Source: a virus
Reading direction: 5' to 3' (one strand)
DNA: 64,000 nucleotides
IMG/VR virus record: IMGVR_UViG_3300011116_001253
Coordinates: 1-64,000 of that record
Position 1 is the stretch's first letter. Every line of letters starts with the position of its first letter. A program made the position numbers and the translations under genes. Shown here piece after piece: positions 8,489 through 16,878 of this stretch. The notes under the pieces are model-generated. The model was not told the origin of the DNA. It did not search any database and saw only the letters and a program-made list of their open reading frames with translations.

Positions 8489-9298
8489 GTGGATAAAGTA
8501 ATCTCATTCAAGAATTTCAAGAATCAAAGTATCCTTTTAGAGAAGAAGATTGGACTTCCTTACAATGATGTGCTCAATCCATCCTTTTGGACTAAAAAAG
8601 AATCAAAAGACGGTGAAGTTGATTGGGTGTTTGATGAAAGGGTAAGAAAAAAACTCATAAGAATATCCAGAGATTTCTTCGAAAATTTCAAAGGAATATT
8701 CAAAACCAAAGACATAATAGACATTCAGCTCACAGGATCTCTAGCAAACTACAACTATACTAATCTATCGGATCTTGATGTTCAAATTATAGTCGATCTA
8801 AAAATTTCTTCCGATGACAACATCAATGCTATAAAAGAAGCTATTGATGGTATCGGATTCAAATGGAATCTTTCTCATAATATAAGTATTCGCGGATATG
8901 AGCTAGAAATGTACATTCAAGAACCAGAAAAACCCCACACAGGATCTGGACTTTTTTCACTTCTTAAAAATAAGTGGATAACTAATCCAGCTTATGATTC
9001 GACTGAAATTGATGAATTGGACGTTGAACAAAAATATAATTCTATTGCTTATCAAATAGAGCAGCTTGAAACTAGACTTGTATCCCTTTCTTCCGTTCCA
9101 AGCGATGCAAAACAACTGTATCAAAGAGCACTGAATCTTAAGAAAAAATTAAATAAGATGAGAAAGGAAAGCTCGTCTGACAAGGGTGAATTTTCTGTTG
9201 GCAACTTAGCCTATAAAAAACTAAGAAGTGAAGGATATATAGAAAAGCTAATTAATTTGATTTCCAAATCATACGACAAAATTTACACAGAAAAATAA
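8489..9298 (+). CDS. Predicted nucleotidyltransferase with capsid-targeting-like leader
   Basis: 269 residues, GTG start; no ATG is possible because the terminator lies immediately upstream. The polymerase-beta-type nucleotidyltransferase signature is clear: LTGSLANYNYTNLSDLDVQI, with Gly83-Ser84 and the metal-binding pair Asp95/Asp97. A likely third acid is in YELEMYI (Glu138 or Glu140). The C-terminal half is helical (QIEQLETRL...LKKKLNKM). The N-terminus VDKVISFKNFKNQSILLE matches the FKDF...LxE leaders of the gene group at 15723-18040, so the protein may be packaged, cut after Glu18 and ejected with DNA. The transferred nucleotide and the target are unknown. It has its own late promoter-like motif. 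Confidence 0.7.
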   Translation: MDKVISFKNFKNQSILLEKKIGLPYNDVLNPSFWTKKESKDGEVDWVFDERVRKKLIRISRDFFENFKGIFKTKDIIDIQLTGSLANYNYTNLSDLDVQIIVDLKISSDDNINAIKEAIDGIGFKWNLSHNISIRGYELEMYIQEPEKPHTGSGLFSLLKNKWITNPAYDSTEIDELDVEQKYNSIAYQIEQLETRLVSLSSVPSDAKQLYQRALNLKKKLNKMRKESSSDKGEFSVGNLAYKKLRSEGYIEKLINLISKSYDKIYTEK

Positions 9299-9304
9299 CC
9301 AACC

Positions 9305-11821
9305 ATGATAATATTCTTAGGAAAAAGTTCAGTTTATAAAATCGATGATGATTTTCCAATCTTTAGAATTCCAGTTGATATGGAAGGAGCTGTTACACAG
9401 TCTCTTTCAGATTTTCAGTGGTGGGCTTATTCTTCTGACTTTCAAAAATGGTTAAAGGAAAATCCTAGAGAGTGGACTGCAGATTCAGAGGATATGAGCA
9501 AATATGGCTCACCAATAGATTTTATAAAAGAGAGTTTAAGAACAGAGTATCAGAGCATCGATGGATCTGTTTTAAACTTCAATGATTTCCAATCTTCGGA
9601 TATTTATGAAGCAGAGAATAGTGAAGCCTCTGCATCTCAAGCTACAAAATTTCACTACTCTTATAATACTTTACTTAGTGAGGGCAAAATAGAGAAAGAA
9701 TTTATAGTCGCTAACCAGAAGGATGGGTCTGAAAAAGCTATCTTTTTAACTTATGATGACCCAGAAACTAAGACTGAAAGATTCGAGACTTTAGATGCTT
9801 ACAAAATAACAGCTCTACCTGTTTCGGCTGATTCCAAAATGGCTTTATTTAGAATGTCTGAATCCATAATGGGAGGACCAATTCCTGACGATGAAACCAA
9901 CGATGGACTAATGAAGAGAGTCGCTGACACAACTTTTAAGGTAGCCGCTGTATCTGGTGTTGGACTAGGAATTTATTATATGATCGTAGGCGCTGGATCA
10001 GCTTTTACTGCAATGAGAGCTCGTAAAATTCTAAGAGGATTGAGACCTCAAAGCACAACCCCCACTCCTCCATCTAAACTTTTAACTTGGCTGGGTAACA
10101 CTAAAAACTCAGCTAAAGGGTTTATAAATAAAAGGGTAAATCCTTTGAGAGGGATTAAAAAAACAGCGGAGGTTTGGAAAGGTGTTGGTCAGGCTTTGAG
10201 CAGAGGCGTCAGTGGAAGTTATAAAGCTGTTAGTAAAGGTAAAGCTGGAGCTACCACCGCATTAAAAGCATTCGCCAAAGGAACTAGCAGAGGACTTTCT
10301 AAGATAGGTTCTAAAGCTGCTGTAGATTGGATTCCATTTGTTGGCTGGACCTTAGCCGCTATAGATGTTGTTGGATCGACATGGAATTGGTTCAGTGGTA
10401 AACAAGCTCCAAGATTTGGTGAAGTTGAAGATTTTGCTAAAGATAAATTCAATCCAAAATCGATTCCTGTTGGTGTTCCAATTACTATTTGCTGGTCTCA
10501 AGAAGCAGGTGGAACCTGGGGTACTGTTGTAAACTTTCTTGCTAATAATGACACTAGGACCACAATGGAATTAGTGAAGGTTTCAGATATAAATGGAAAA
10601 TCAATTTTTATAATCACACAGATAAATTCTAAAGAATTGGGTAAGCAAATAGCTGAACATGAATTGACCCTTATTTCTTTCAATAGCTCTGAAACAGTAG
10701 AAACTGGACTAATAGATAATGATGATCTCGATTTCGAAATTTTACCAATAGATGGATTAGATAAGATAGCCAGTATTTTTAATTTCAAAGGGGTCTGTGA
10801 TTGGAATGAAGCCTTTACAACTTACGAATCCTCTTCTGATAAACTCTTCTATGCAGATCCTGAAGCTCCTAAGAAATATGATTTCCACTTTGATGATTCG
10901 GATGGAGAAATTATAAATGTTTCTGGTGATTTGATGGATGATGATTCTCTTTCAAAATTATCTGATACTGATCTAAATAAATTCATGTTGGGTTCTTTTA
11001 CAAGTGAAAAAAATGAAAGTCTAGAATCCGACCTTGATTGGAATAGAAATATTCTAGAATCTGACAATCTTTTAGATTTTGAAAGTTTCGTTTCCAATGC
11101 AATCATAAACGAGGATGACGAGGCTTCAACAGAAGCAGATCAAAATTACGATCTAAAACCTTCCCAAAAAAGAGGACCTGCTAAAGTTGCAATCTATAAA
11201 GTAACTGAACGAGAGTATGCAAATCCTGAGTTTAGAGGTAAATACGAAACCGGTGACTTCAAAATTTTTGTAATCGATTCAGAAGATTGGAATGATGCAG
11301 ATGGTGAAAAGATTGATGTAGAAGTTAATACTTCAGAAGTTTTAGAAGACACTATCAAAGGTATTTATACTTATCGATCAGAGGGAAAGGAAGTTAAAAA
11401 GGATGAAGAAAAACCAAAGTCTGAAGAAGGAGAGACCAAGCAGCAAGGAGCAGAAAAGGAAGAGAAAGGTAAAAAGTTACCTGATGACTATTACATCATT
11501 GCAAACCCAGATGATATTTCAATTAAACAGAAAGAAAGATCTACAACAATCAGAGACGCAAATTTCTCAGGAGGACTTAATTTATTCGATAAGTTTTTAA
11601 CTCCTAGACAGAAAGAGATATTGGGCGTAGATAAGTGGAAGACAATAACCTTTGCAAAAGAATTCTACGATAAGAGAGGAGATGTTATAGAGGTTAAGTT
11701 GAAGAATAAATATGCACCATTCGGAGAGAAGAGTAAGAAGTATAGAGTTATTGATGGTGAATCGTTTGAGATAGCTAAGAAATTTGTTGAGGAAACAAGA
11801 GACAGAATTAAATATGAATAA
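9305..11821 (+). CDS. Large virion-type protein with membrane-active segments
   Basis: 838 residues, family not recognised. One predicted membrane segment lies near residues 213-235 (VAAVSGVGLGIYYMIVGAGS). A Gly/Ala/Lys-rich region (KAVSKGKAGATTALKAFAKG) leads to a second hydrophobic segment (WIPFVGWTLAAIDVVGS, ~residues 343-360). The pattern recalls pore-forming or ejection proteins. Near residue 95 an internal LNFNDFQSSDIYEAE resembles the packaged-protein leaders. The central region is acidic (DDDSLSKLSDTDLNKF). A Glu/Lys-rich linker (residues ~695-725) precedes a C-terminal domain. Its place in the late head unit, before the protease, suggests an internal or ejected head protein. Confidence 0.6.
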   Translation: MIIFLGKSSVYKIDDDFPIFRIPVDMEGAVTQSLSDFQWWAYSSDFQKWLKENPREWTADSEDMSKYGSPIDFIKESLRTEYQSIDGSVLNFNDFQSSDIYEAENSEASASQATKFHYSYNTLLSEGKIEKEFIVANQKDGSEKAIFLTYDDPETKTERFETLDAYKITALPVSADSKMALFRMSESIMGGPIPDDETNDGLMKRVADTTFKVAAVSGVGLGIYYMIVGAGSAFTAMRARKILRGLRPQSTTPTPPSKLLTWLGNTKNSAKGFINKRVNPLRGIKKTAEVWKGVGQALSRGVSGSYKAVSKGKAGATTALKAFAKGTSRGLSKIGSKAAVDWIPFVGWTLAAIDVVGSTWNWFSGKQAPRFGEVEDFAKDKFNPKSIPVGVPITICWSQEAGGTWGTVVNFLANNDTRTTMELVKVSDINGKSIFIITQINSKELGKQIAEHELTLISFNSSETVETGLIDNDDLDFEILPIDGLDKIASIFNFKGVCDWNEAFTTYESSSDKLFYADPEAPKKYDFHFDDSDGEIINVSGDLMDDDSLSKLSDTDLNKFMLGSFTSEKNESLESDLDWNRNILESDNLLDFESFVSNAIINEDDEASTEADQNYDLKPSQKRGPAKVAIYKVTEREYANPEFRGKYETGDFKIFVIDSEDWNDADGEKIDVEVNTSEVLEDTIKGIYTYRSEGKEVKKDEEKPKSEEGETKQQGAEKEEKGKKLPDDYYIIANPDDISIKQKERSTTIRDANFSGGLNLFDKFLTPRQKEILGVDKWKTITFAKEFYDKRGDVIEVKLKNKYAPFGEKSKKYRVIDGESFEIAKKFVEETRDRIKYE

Positions 11822-11845
11822 TCGAAAAAAATTAAAAATTGATTC

Positions 11846-11853
11846 GATATATA
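11846..11853 (+). promoter_or_regulatory. Late promoter-like GATATATA before protease-scaffold
   Basis: GATATATAAGAAATAA lies 25 bases before the ATG at 11878. It would drive the protease-scaffold and major capsid genes up to the terminator at 15610. Confidence 0.6.
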
Positions 11854-11877
11854 AGAAATAACAAAAAGTAGTAAAAA

Positions 11878-13842
11878 ATGCCATTGCCACAACTACAATC
11901 AATTAATGAAGATTATGTTTTCATTTTAGAAAAACAAAATTCTATTCTAGAAGCAAAGAGATCTGATTCTGATGATTATGTCTTAGAAGGTATTGCTGCT
12001 GTTTTCGGACAAGAAAACAATAACAATAGAATCTACGAAGAAAAAGAATATCTCCCACACTTAGAATACCTTAAAGAAAAAATCTCACAAAACAGATTGG
12101 TTGGTGAGTTAGATCATCCTGAGAAGTTTGATGTGTCTTTAAAGAACATCTCACACATCATAACCCATCTTGATTTTGATAGAGGTGATAGATTACTAAA
12201 GATAAAAGTAAGATTGCTCGACACACCAGCAGGAAAAATAGCAAAGAGCCTAGTAGATGCAGGTGTTCCACTTTCAATTTCATCTAGAGCAGCTGGATCG
12301 GTTGGACCTGATAAAAAGGTTCAAATTAAAAAAATCTTTACTTATGATTTAGTAGCAGATCCAGGTTTTAAGGATGCACAACTTGAAAGAGTGTATGAAA
12401 GTCAAGGGTTTACAACTATCCAGATCGAAGAAATGAAAAAAAATAGCATTTTAAACGGTCTAGAGTGTCTAAATGAATCATTAGGTATCGAAAATGAATC
12501 GACGTTAAAGATATATAAAGTCGAAAACGATCTAGAATTTCAAAAAATCGTAAATAAATCAGATAATAAAAATAAAACAGCCATTATGGAGAATAATGAA
12601 TTTGTTACTGCAGAGGAACTAAATAAGTATTCAATTTTCCTTAAAAAGGAAATGGACTCTTTGAAATCAGCCATCTCAGAAGTAAAGGAACAAAAAGCAT
12701 CTTTGACTGAATCAGAGGAAGCTAACAGATCAAATCAAGCGCTCGAAGAAAGAGTTGCTAAGTTGGAAAAATATTCAGAGTATTTAGCAGAGAATTTAGA
12801 GAATGCTGTTAAGTATGGTGAGTACTTAGCAGAAAACTTAGATAATTCTATCAACTACAGTAAATATCTAGCTGAAAATTTAGATAAGAATATTTCATAT
12901 TCTAAATATTTAGCTGAAAATGTTGACAAGTCTATTACATATTCAGAATATGTTGCAGAAAGCGTTGATAAGAACATCGAATATTCTAAATATTTAGCTG
13001 AAAAGTTAGATCAAAATATACAGTATTCTGAATACTTAGCAGAAAATGTAGATCACTCAATTAACTATTCTGAATATCTAGCAGAAAATCTCGATAAAGG
13101 TATTGCTTACACTGAATATGTAGCTGAAAAGTTAAACGATGGTATCGAATATTCAGAATATCTTGCTGAAAATGTTAATAAAGGAATTCAGTATTCAGAG
13201 TATCTAGCTGAAAATATCAACAAAGGAGTTGATTTCACTGAAAATCTTTCAGAAAAGCTTAATAAATCTATTTCTTATAGTGAATATATAGCTGAATCAG
13301 TTTCTAATAAATTGCCAGCTGATCCTAGTACAGTATTAAGAGAAAGTGTGAATACATCTGCAGTTGCAGGTCTAAATGAATCTGGCTTCGCTGGAAATTA
13401 TGAAGATCTAACATCAAGGATTGATTCACTCATTGAATCGGTTAAAACCCAAAAAACCGAGTCTAATATCACCGAGGCTATGAAAACCGTAGCACCAGCC
13501 AAAACACAAAAGGCAGAAGAAGTTCTTAACGAGAACGAAAACATCAACAAAACAGGACTCAAATTTATCGATGAGATGCCTGAAGATTATGCTCCAGTTT
13601 GGGAATCTTTAAATGAAGGACAAAAGCAATCAATCATTGCTCAATCAAACTTCTACAGATTAGATACACCTTACCAGATCAAAAATTTCTGGCAAACACG
13701 TCAATTAGGTTCTAAATCTGTTGGAGTACAGAAACTCGACGAGAACGAAAACGTTGCTCAAACTACAAAAACACAAGCTTATGGTTCAGATTATATGAAC
13801 TATATAGCTAGTACGTTAGAGCAAAAGTTCCAAAGACGATAA
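11878..13842 (+). CDS. 21: Prohead protease (gp21-like) fused to a coiled-coil scaffold
   Basis: Residues 1-~195 are a T4 gp21-type serine protease. GELDHPE carries the catalytic His80, VPLSISSRAAGSV carries the Ser (Ser136 is the likely nucleophile), and DLVADPGF supplies the family's acidic strand. Residues ~237-654 look like scaffold (gp22-like): a helical start, thirteen 14-residue repeats (residues ~298-479), then a Gln/Glu-rich tail with several L-N-E sequences (GLNE|S, VLNE|N, SLNE|G) that the protease could cut. T4 keeps protease and scaffold in separate genes; here they are one 654-residue frame. An internal ATG at 12586 (MENNEFVTAEEL) after an A-rich leader could make scaffold alone. 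Self-cleavage near SILE|AKR is plausible. Confidence 0.85.
   Translation: MPLPQLQSINEDYVFILEKQNSILEAKRSDSDDYVLEGIAAVFGQENNNNRIYEEKEYLPHLEYLKEKISQNRLVGELDHPEKFDVSLKNISHIITHLDFDRGDRLLKIKVRLLDTPAGKIAKSLVDAGVPLSISSRAAGSVGPDKKVQIKKIFTYDLVADPGFKDAQLERVYESQGFTTIQIEEMKKNSILNGLECLNESLGIENESTLKIYKVENDLEFQKIVNKSDNKNKTAIMENNEFVTAEELNKYSIFLKKEMDSLKSAISEVKEQKASLTESEEANRSNQALEERVAKLEKYSEYLAENLENAVKYGEYLAENLDNSINYSKYLAENLDKNISYSKYLAENVDKSITYSEYVAESVDKNIEYSKYLAEKLDQNIQYSEYLAENVDHSINYSEYLAENLDKGIAYTEYVAEKLNDGIEYSEYLAENVNKGIQYSEYLAENINKGVDFTENLSEKLNKSISYSEYIAESVSNKLPADPSTVLRESVNTSAVAGLNESGFAGNYEDLTSRIDSLIESVKTQKTESNITEAMKTVAPAKTQKAEEVLNENENINKTGLKFIDEMPEDYAPVWESLNEGQKQSIIAQSNFYRLDTPYQIKNFWQTRQLGSKSVGVQKLDENENVAQTTKTQAYGSDYMNYIASTLEQKFQRR
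12769..13314 (+). repeat. Thirteen tandem 42-bp repeats encoding a 14-residue unit
   Basis: Consensus unit x-Y-S-E-Y-L-A-E-N-L-D-K-x-I, repeated 13 times without gaps in the scaffold part of the protease fusion. Fourteen residues equal two heptads, so a continuous coiled coil or helical rod is expected. Codons differ between units, so the repeat is maintained at protein level. Units 12 and 13 are the most divergent. Confidence 0.92.
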
Positions 13843-13867
13843 AAAATAAAAAAAATAATCACAAATC

Positions 13868-15589
13868 ATGAAATTGATTAACGAAAATGAAATCTATGAA
13901 ACCTGGTCTCCGATTATCGAGAGCAAAGCTGGTATCACAGATGAAAGCAAAAAAGGATGGTTGACTAAATATTGTCACTATCACTCATTAAACGAATCTG
14001 CCGGTGCATATAACTCTTTAGGAGTTGTTAACGGTATGGGTACTGTAGCGCCACCTGCATTCCCTGGAGCTTCTTATCCTGGAGGTGCATATTCAAGTGG
14101 TGCTAACGCTGGTTTCTATAACAACACTTGGCAAGGTTCAGGCGATAAATTCCCTTCACTTCTTCCATTAGCTATTCAAGTAGCTGCGAAGACTATCGGT
14201 TTTGATATCGTTCCTGTTATCCCTATGTCTGGTCCAACTGGTATCTTATCTTACTTAGATTATGTATACGCAGGTGGTAAAATTGGAGCTGCTTCTGCAA
14301 GCTCAGCTGCTGATCAGTTAGCTTCTGCTCCTTCAATGATTAAATTCCCAGTTTACCAATCAGCATCTGGAACAGGTGTTACTGGTGCTACTGCTGGAAC
14401 TTTCTCTGTTGGTGCTACTGCTTCTATTGGTAACACTTTACTTTTAGAATTCGTAGGTTTATCAAGAATTGACGGATTCCCTATCTTCGAAATCACGGGT
14501 ATCGCTGCAAGTTTTAACGTTGCTTCTTATATTAACGGTACTCCTGCACAAGTAGTTACTGGAAGTGGTGGTTCTGGTTTCTATACTGGTGCTTCTACTG
14601 TTAACTATTCTGCACAGTTAGTTAAAGCTTTAGAAGATCACATCCAAGGATTCTCTGGTGCTGGTTTCAACAACGACCAACAATGGCAAGGTCCTTACGT
14701 AGATGGTACTAGGACTTACAACCCTATGTTAAGAGGAGTAGCTGAATCTACCTACTACAACTCAATGGGTCTTTCGACTTTCACTAAGTTCGTAGAAGCT
14801 GAAACTTTCCAAGTTGCTGCATCAGTTACAACTGAGCAAATCCAAGATTTAAACAAGCAATTCGGTATTGATGTTATCTCAATGATCGAGAACGCATTAG
14901 TTAACGAGGTTTCTCAAGCAATTAACAAGCACATTCTTGCTAGAACATTTGCTTTAGGTTGGTCTAACCACGTACAATTCAATAACGTAGAAAACCAAAA
15001 CCTTAACTTAAACCTAATTATTGGTGGTGGTTCTGGTACAACTTTAGCTTACGTAAATAAAGAAGATGCTACAAGATCTATGACTATCCCTGCAGGTCCT
15101 GCATCAGGTGGATATGAGAACTTATCAACTTTACAAAGAAGATTATTCTCAAGAATCCTTGCAGCTGCTAACGTGGTAGCTAACAGAGGTAGAAGAGGTC
15201 CTGCTAACTTCATCGTTACTAACGCTGCAGTAGCAAGTGCACTTCAAGATATCTCTCAGTTCACTTTCGCTCCATTCTCTAATACTTTAACTCAAAACAA
15301 TGGTACTTTATACCCTGTAGGTTCACTTGCTGGTATGACTGTATATGTTGATCAAAATATGAACTATAATGATACTAGAGTTTGTGTTGGTAGAAAAGGT
15401 GGTGATGATGAGCCTGGAATTAAATTCATGCCTTATATGATGGCTGAATCTATTCAGACTATCTCTGAAGGTACAATGTCACCTAAGATCGCAGTAAAAT
15501 CTAGATATGCTTTAGTAGAAGCTGGTTTCTTACCAGAGTCTATGTACTTAACATTCTTTGTTAACGTACCAGCTGGTGGATTAGCTTAA
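13868..15589 (+). CDS. 23: Major capsid protein, gp23-like
   Basis: 573 residues, HK97-fold major capsid protein of the T4 type. Conserved blocks: ESTYYNSMGLSTFTKFVEAE, ASVTTEQIQDLNKQFGIDV, ALVNEVSQAINKHIL, RRGPANFIVTNAAVASAL, and the C-terminal PKIAVKSRYALVEAGFLPES. The N-terminal ~38 residues should be removed by the prohead protease; the likely cut is HSLNE|SAGAYNSLG, with another candidate at SPIIE|SKAG. A Gly/Thr/Ala-rich section (TGVTGATAGTFSVGATAS, residues ~172-190) probably lies in the surface insertion domain. Codon choice is more uniform than in neighbours (many GCT, GGT, AAC), as expected for the most abundant virion protein. A terminator follows at 15610. Confidence 0.95.
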   Translation: MKLINENEIYETWSPIIESKAGITDESKKGWLTKYCHYHSLNESAGAYNSLGVVNGMGTVAPPAFPGASYPGGAYSSGANAGFYNNTWQGSGDKFPSLLPLAIQVAAKTIGFDIVPVIPMSGPTGILSYLDYVYAGGKIGAASASSAADQLASAPSMIKFPVYQSASGTGVTGATAGTFSVGATASIGNTLLLEFVGLSRIDGFPIFEITGIAASFNVASYINGTPAQVVTGSGGSGFYTGASTVNYSAQLVKALEDHIQGFSGAGFNNDQQWQGPYVDGTRTYNPMLRGVAESTYYNSMGLSTFTKFVEAETFQVAASVTTEQIQDLNKQFGIDVISMIENALVNEVSQAINKHILARTFALGWSNHVQFNNVENQNLNLNLIIGGGSGTTLAYVNKEDATRSMTIPAGPASGGYENLSTLQRRLFSRILAAANVVANRGRRGPANFIVTNAAVASALQDISQFTFAPFSNTLTQNNGTLYPVGSLAGMTVYVDQNMNYNDTRVCVGRKGGDDEPGIKFMPYMMAESIQTISEGTMSPKIAVKSRYALVEAGFLPESMYLTFFVNVPAGGLA

Positions 15590-15609
15590 TCTTATAATAA
15601 CATAATAAT

Positions 15610-15639
15610 AAAAGTCCTAGGGAAACCTAGGACTTTTTT
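15610..15639 (+). terminator. Rho-independent terminator after the major capsid gene
   Basis: A perfect 12-bp stem (15610-15621 with 15626-15637), GAAA tetraloop and T run. It insulates the capsid transcript from the following unit, which has its own promoter-like motif at 15692. Confidence 0.9.
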
Positions 15640-15691
15640 ATGTTTGAACCCTAACAATTTAAGTTTATGTAGAATAAAGTTTCTATTTAGG

Positions 15692-15699
15692 GATATATA
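15692..15699 (+). promoter_or_regulatory. Late promoter-like GATATATA before the packaged-protein cluster
   Basis: GATATATAGATAATAAAAATG lies 24 bases upstream of the ATG at 15723 and 53 bases past the capsid terminator. Almost the same spacing is seen before the protease gene. Confidence 0.6.
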
Positions 15700-15722
15700 G
15701 ATAATAAAAATGAACTGTTCCA

Positions 15723-16877
15723 ATGAAAAATTTACCTTCATTTAAAGATTTTAGTAATTATGATTCGCTTTTAGAATCAGCCTCAGCCGAAGAAATGAAT
15801 ATTCTGAATGAACTTGAAACTGCAAACCCTCTGCATACACTGAACGAGGGACAAATTTTAGATTCAATTAAGAATAAACTTTCTAAATTTTTTCTTGGCA
15901 AATTTTCAAAGCTTAGCGTTTTGGACCATGCTAGAAAAGTTTTAGTTGATCTTGAGATCGATCTTATAGAAAAAAGATATGAATACGAGGACTCCGTTTC
16001 TGAGATAGAATCACAAATAGATTCATTAGGAATGGGTGTTGATAAACAGAAATCTCTTGCTCTCAGAAAAGATCGAGATAATAAGATCAAGGAGTTTGAA
16101 AATTACGAAAAGGCTTCAAAACTTAAAATGAAAAAAGCTTTAGAGGTGATAAGAGATATCATAGATGGCGATTCTAGAAAGAGAAAATATTATGAAGCAG
16201 GAAAATCTGAAGATGAAATAGGATTGGCCGAACTTAAATATAAACTGGCTAAAGAAAGATCTGATGACAAGCAGATTAAAAGATATGAAGAAGACATCAG
16301 AAAAGCCAAGGAAGAAGCTGAAGAAAAAGCAAAATCTCTTAAATCTGAAGTTGAAAATAAAGAATCTGCAGAAAAGGACAGAAAAGATAAAGATGTTAAG
16401 CAGGAACAAAAAATTCTAATTGATCCAGAAAAAGAGAAGAAAAAAATATCAAGCAGAAGAGGAAAGGATATTATCGAAAGAAAAAGACAGCTAGAAAACA
16501 GTATAGTTGATCTAAAAGCAGATATGGAAAGAATGCTAAATAGAATAGAAAAGCATTTGAAATCTGGAAAGAAAATCTCAAAATCATATCTGGACACCAG
16601 AAAGATTAAACTTCTTTCGATGGCAACTTCAATAGATTCACAAACAAATCTATTAAAAATCCTAAGAGATCTTGGCAAAACAGAAAGCGAGATAACAAAG
16701 AAATTATCTAAAGAGCATGAGTTCACTAAGTTAACGAATATGATTAATCAGGGGATTTCAGAAGGTGGCGATCTTAAATCTGGATTGAAAAAAGCTATTT
16801 CTTCTGTTTTCGTTGGTCCTGAAGGAACAATAAGCCATGAAAAACTGAAGCAGGCAAAAGAAAAATTGAACAAATAA
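15723..16877 (+). CDS. Predicted packaged coiled-coil protein with LLE leader
   Basis: 384 residues, rich in Lys and Glu, with long helical coiled-coil stretches (residues ~75-150 and ~160-250, EEDIRKAKEEAEEKAKSL). The N-terminus MKNLPSFKDFSNYDSLLE|SASAEE resembles a T4 capsid-targeting sequence, which is removed by the gp21 protease after an L/I-x-E site. A second L-N-E site occurs at residues ~39-41 (HTLNE|GQIL). No enzyme motif is seen. By analogy with the T4 internal proteins it may be packaged with DNA; this is inference from the leader and the late head context. Confidence 0.6.
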   Translation: MKNLPSFKDFSNYDSLLESASAEEMNILNELETANPLHTLNEGQILDSIKNKLSKFFLGKFSKLSVLDHARKVLVDLEIDLIEKRYEYEDSVSEIESQIDSLGMGVDKQKSLALRKDRDNKIKEFENYEKASKLKMKKALEVIRDIIDGDSRKRKYYEAGKSEDEIGLAELKYKLAKERSDDKQIKRYEEDIRKAKEEAEEKAKSLKSEVENKESAEKDRKDKDVKQEQKILIDPEKEKKKISSRRGKDIIERKRQLENSIVDLKADMERMLNRIEKHLKSGKKISKSYLDTRKIKLLSMATSIDSQTNLLKILRDLGKTESEITKKLSKEHEFTKLTNMINQGISEGGDLKSGLKKAISSVFVGPEGTISHEKLKQAKEKLNK

Positions 16878-16878
16878 T

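Noticed and set aside
11597-11902. Overlapping minus-strand frames with hydrophobic, membrane-like products
   Set aside because: Antisense of the 838-aa gene end and the promoter region; hydrophobicity follows from complementing Lys/Glu-rich codons.
16140-16726. Long open frames on the minus strand opposite the coiled-coil genes (16140-16409 and 16190-16726)
   Set aside because: They are Ser/Phe/Leu-rich antisense shadows of Lys/Glu-rich helices in AT-rich DNA, with no promoter, start context or spacing of their own.
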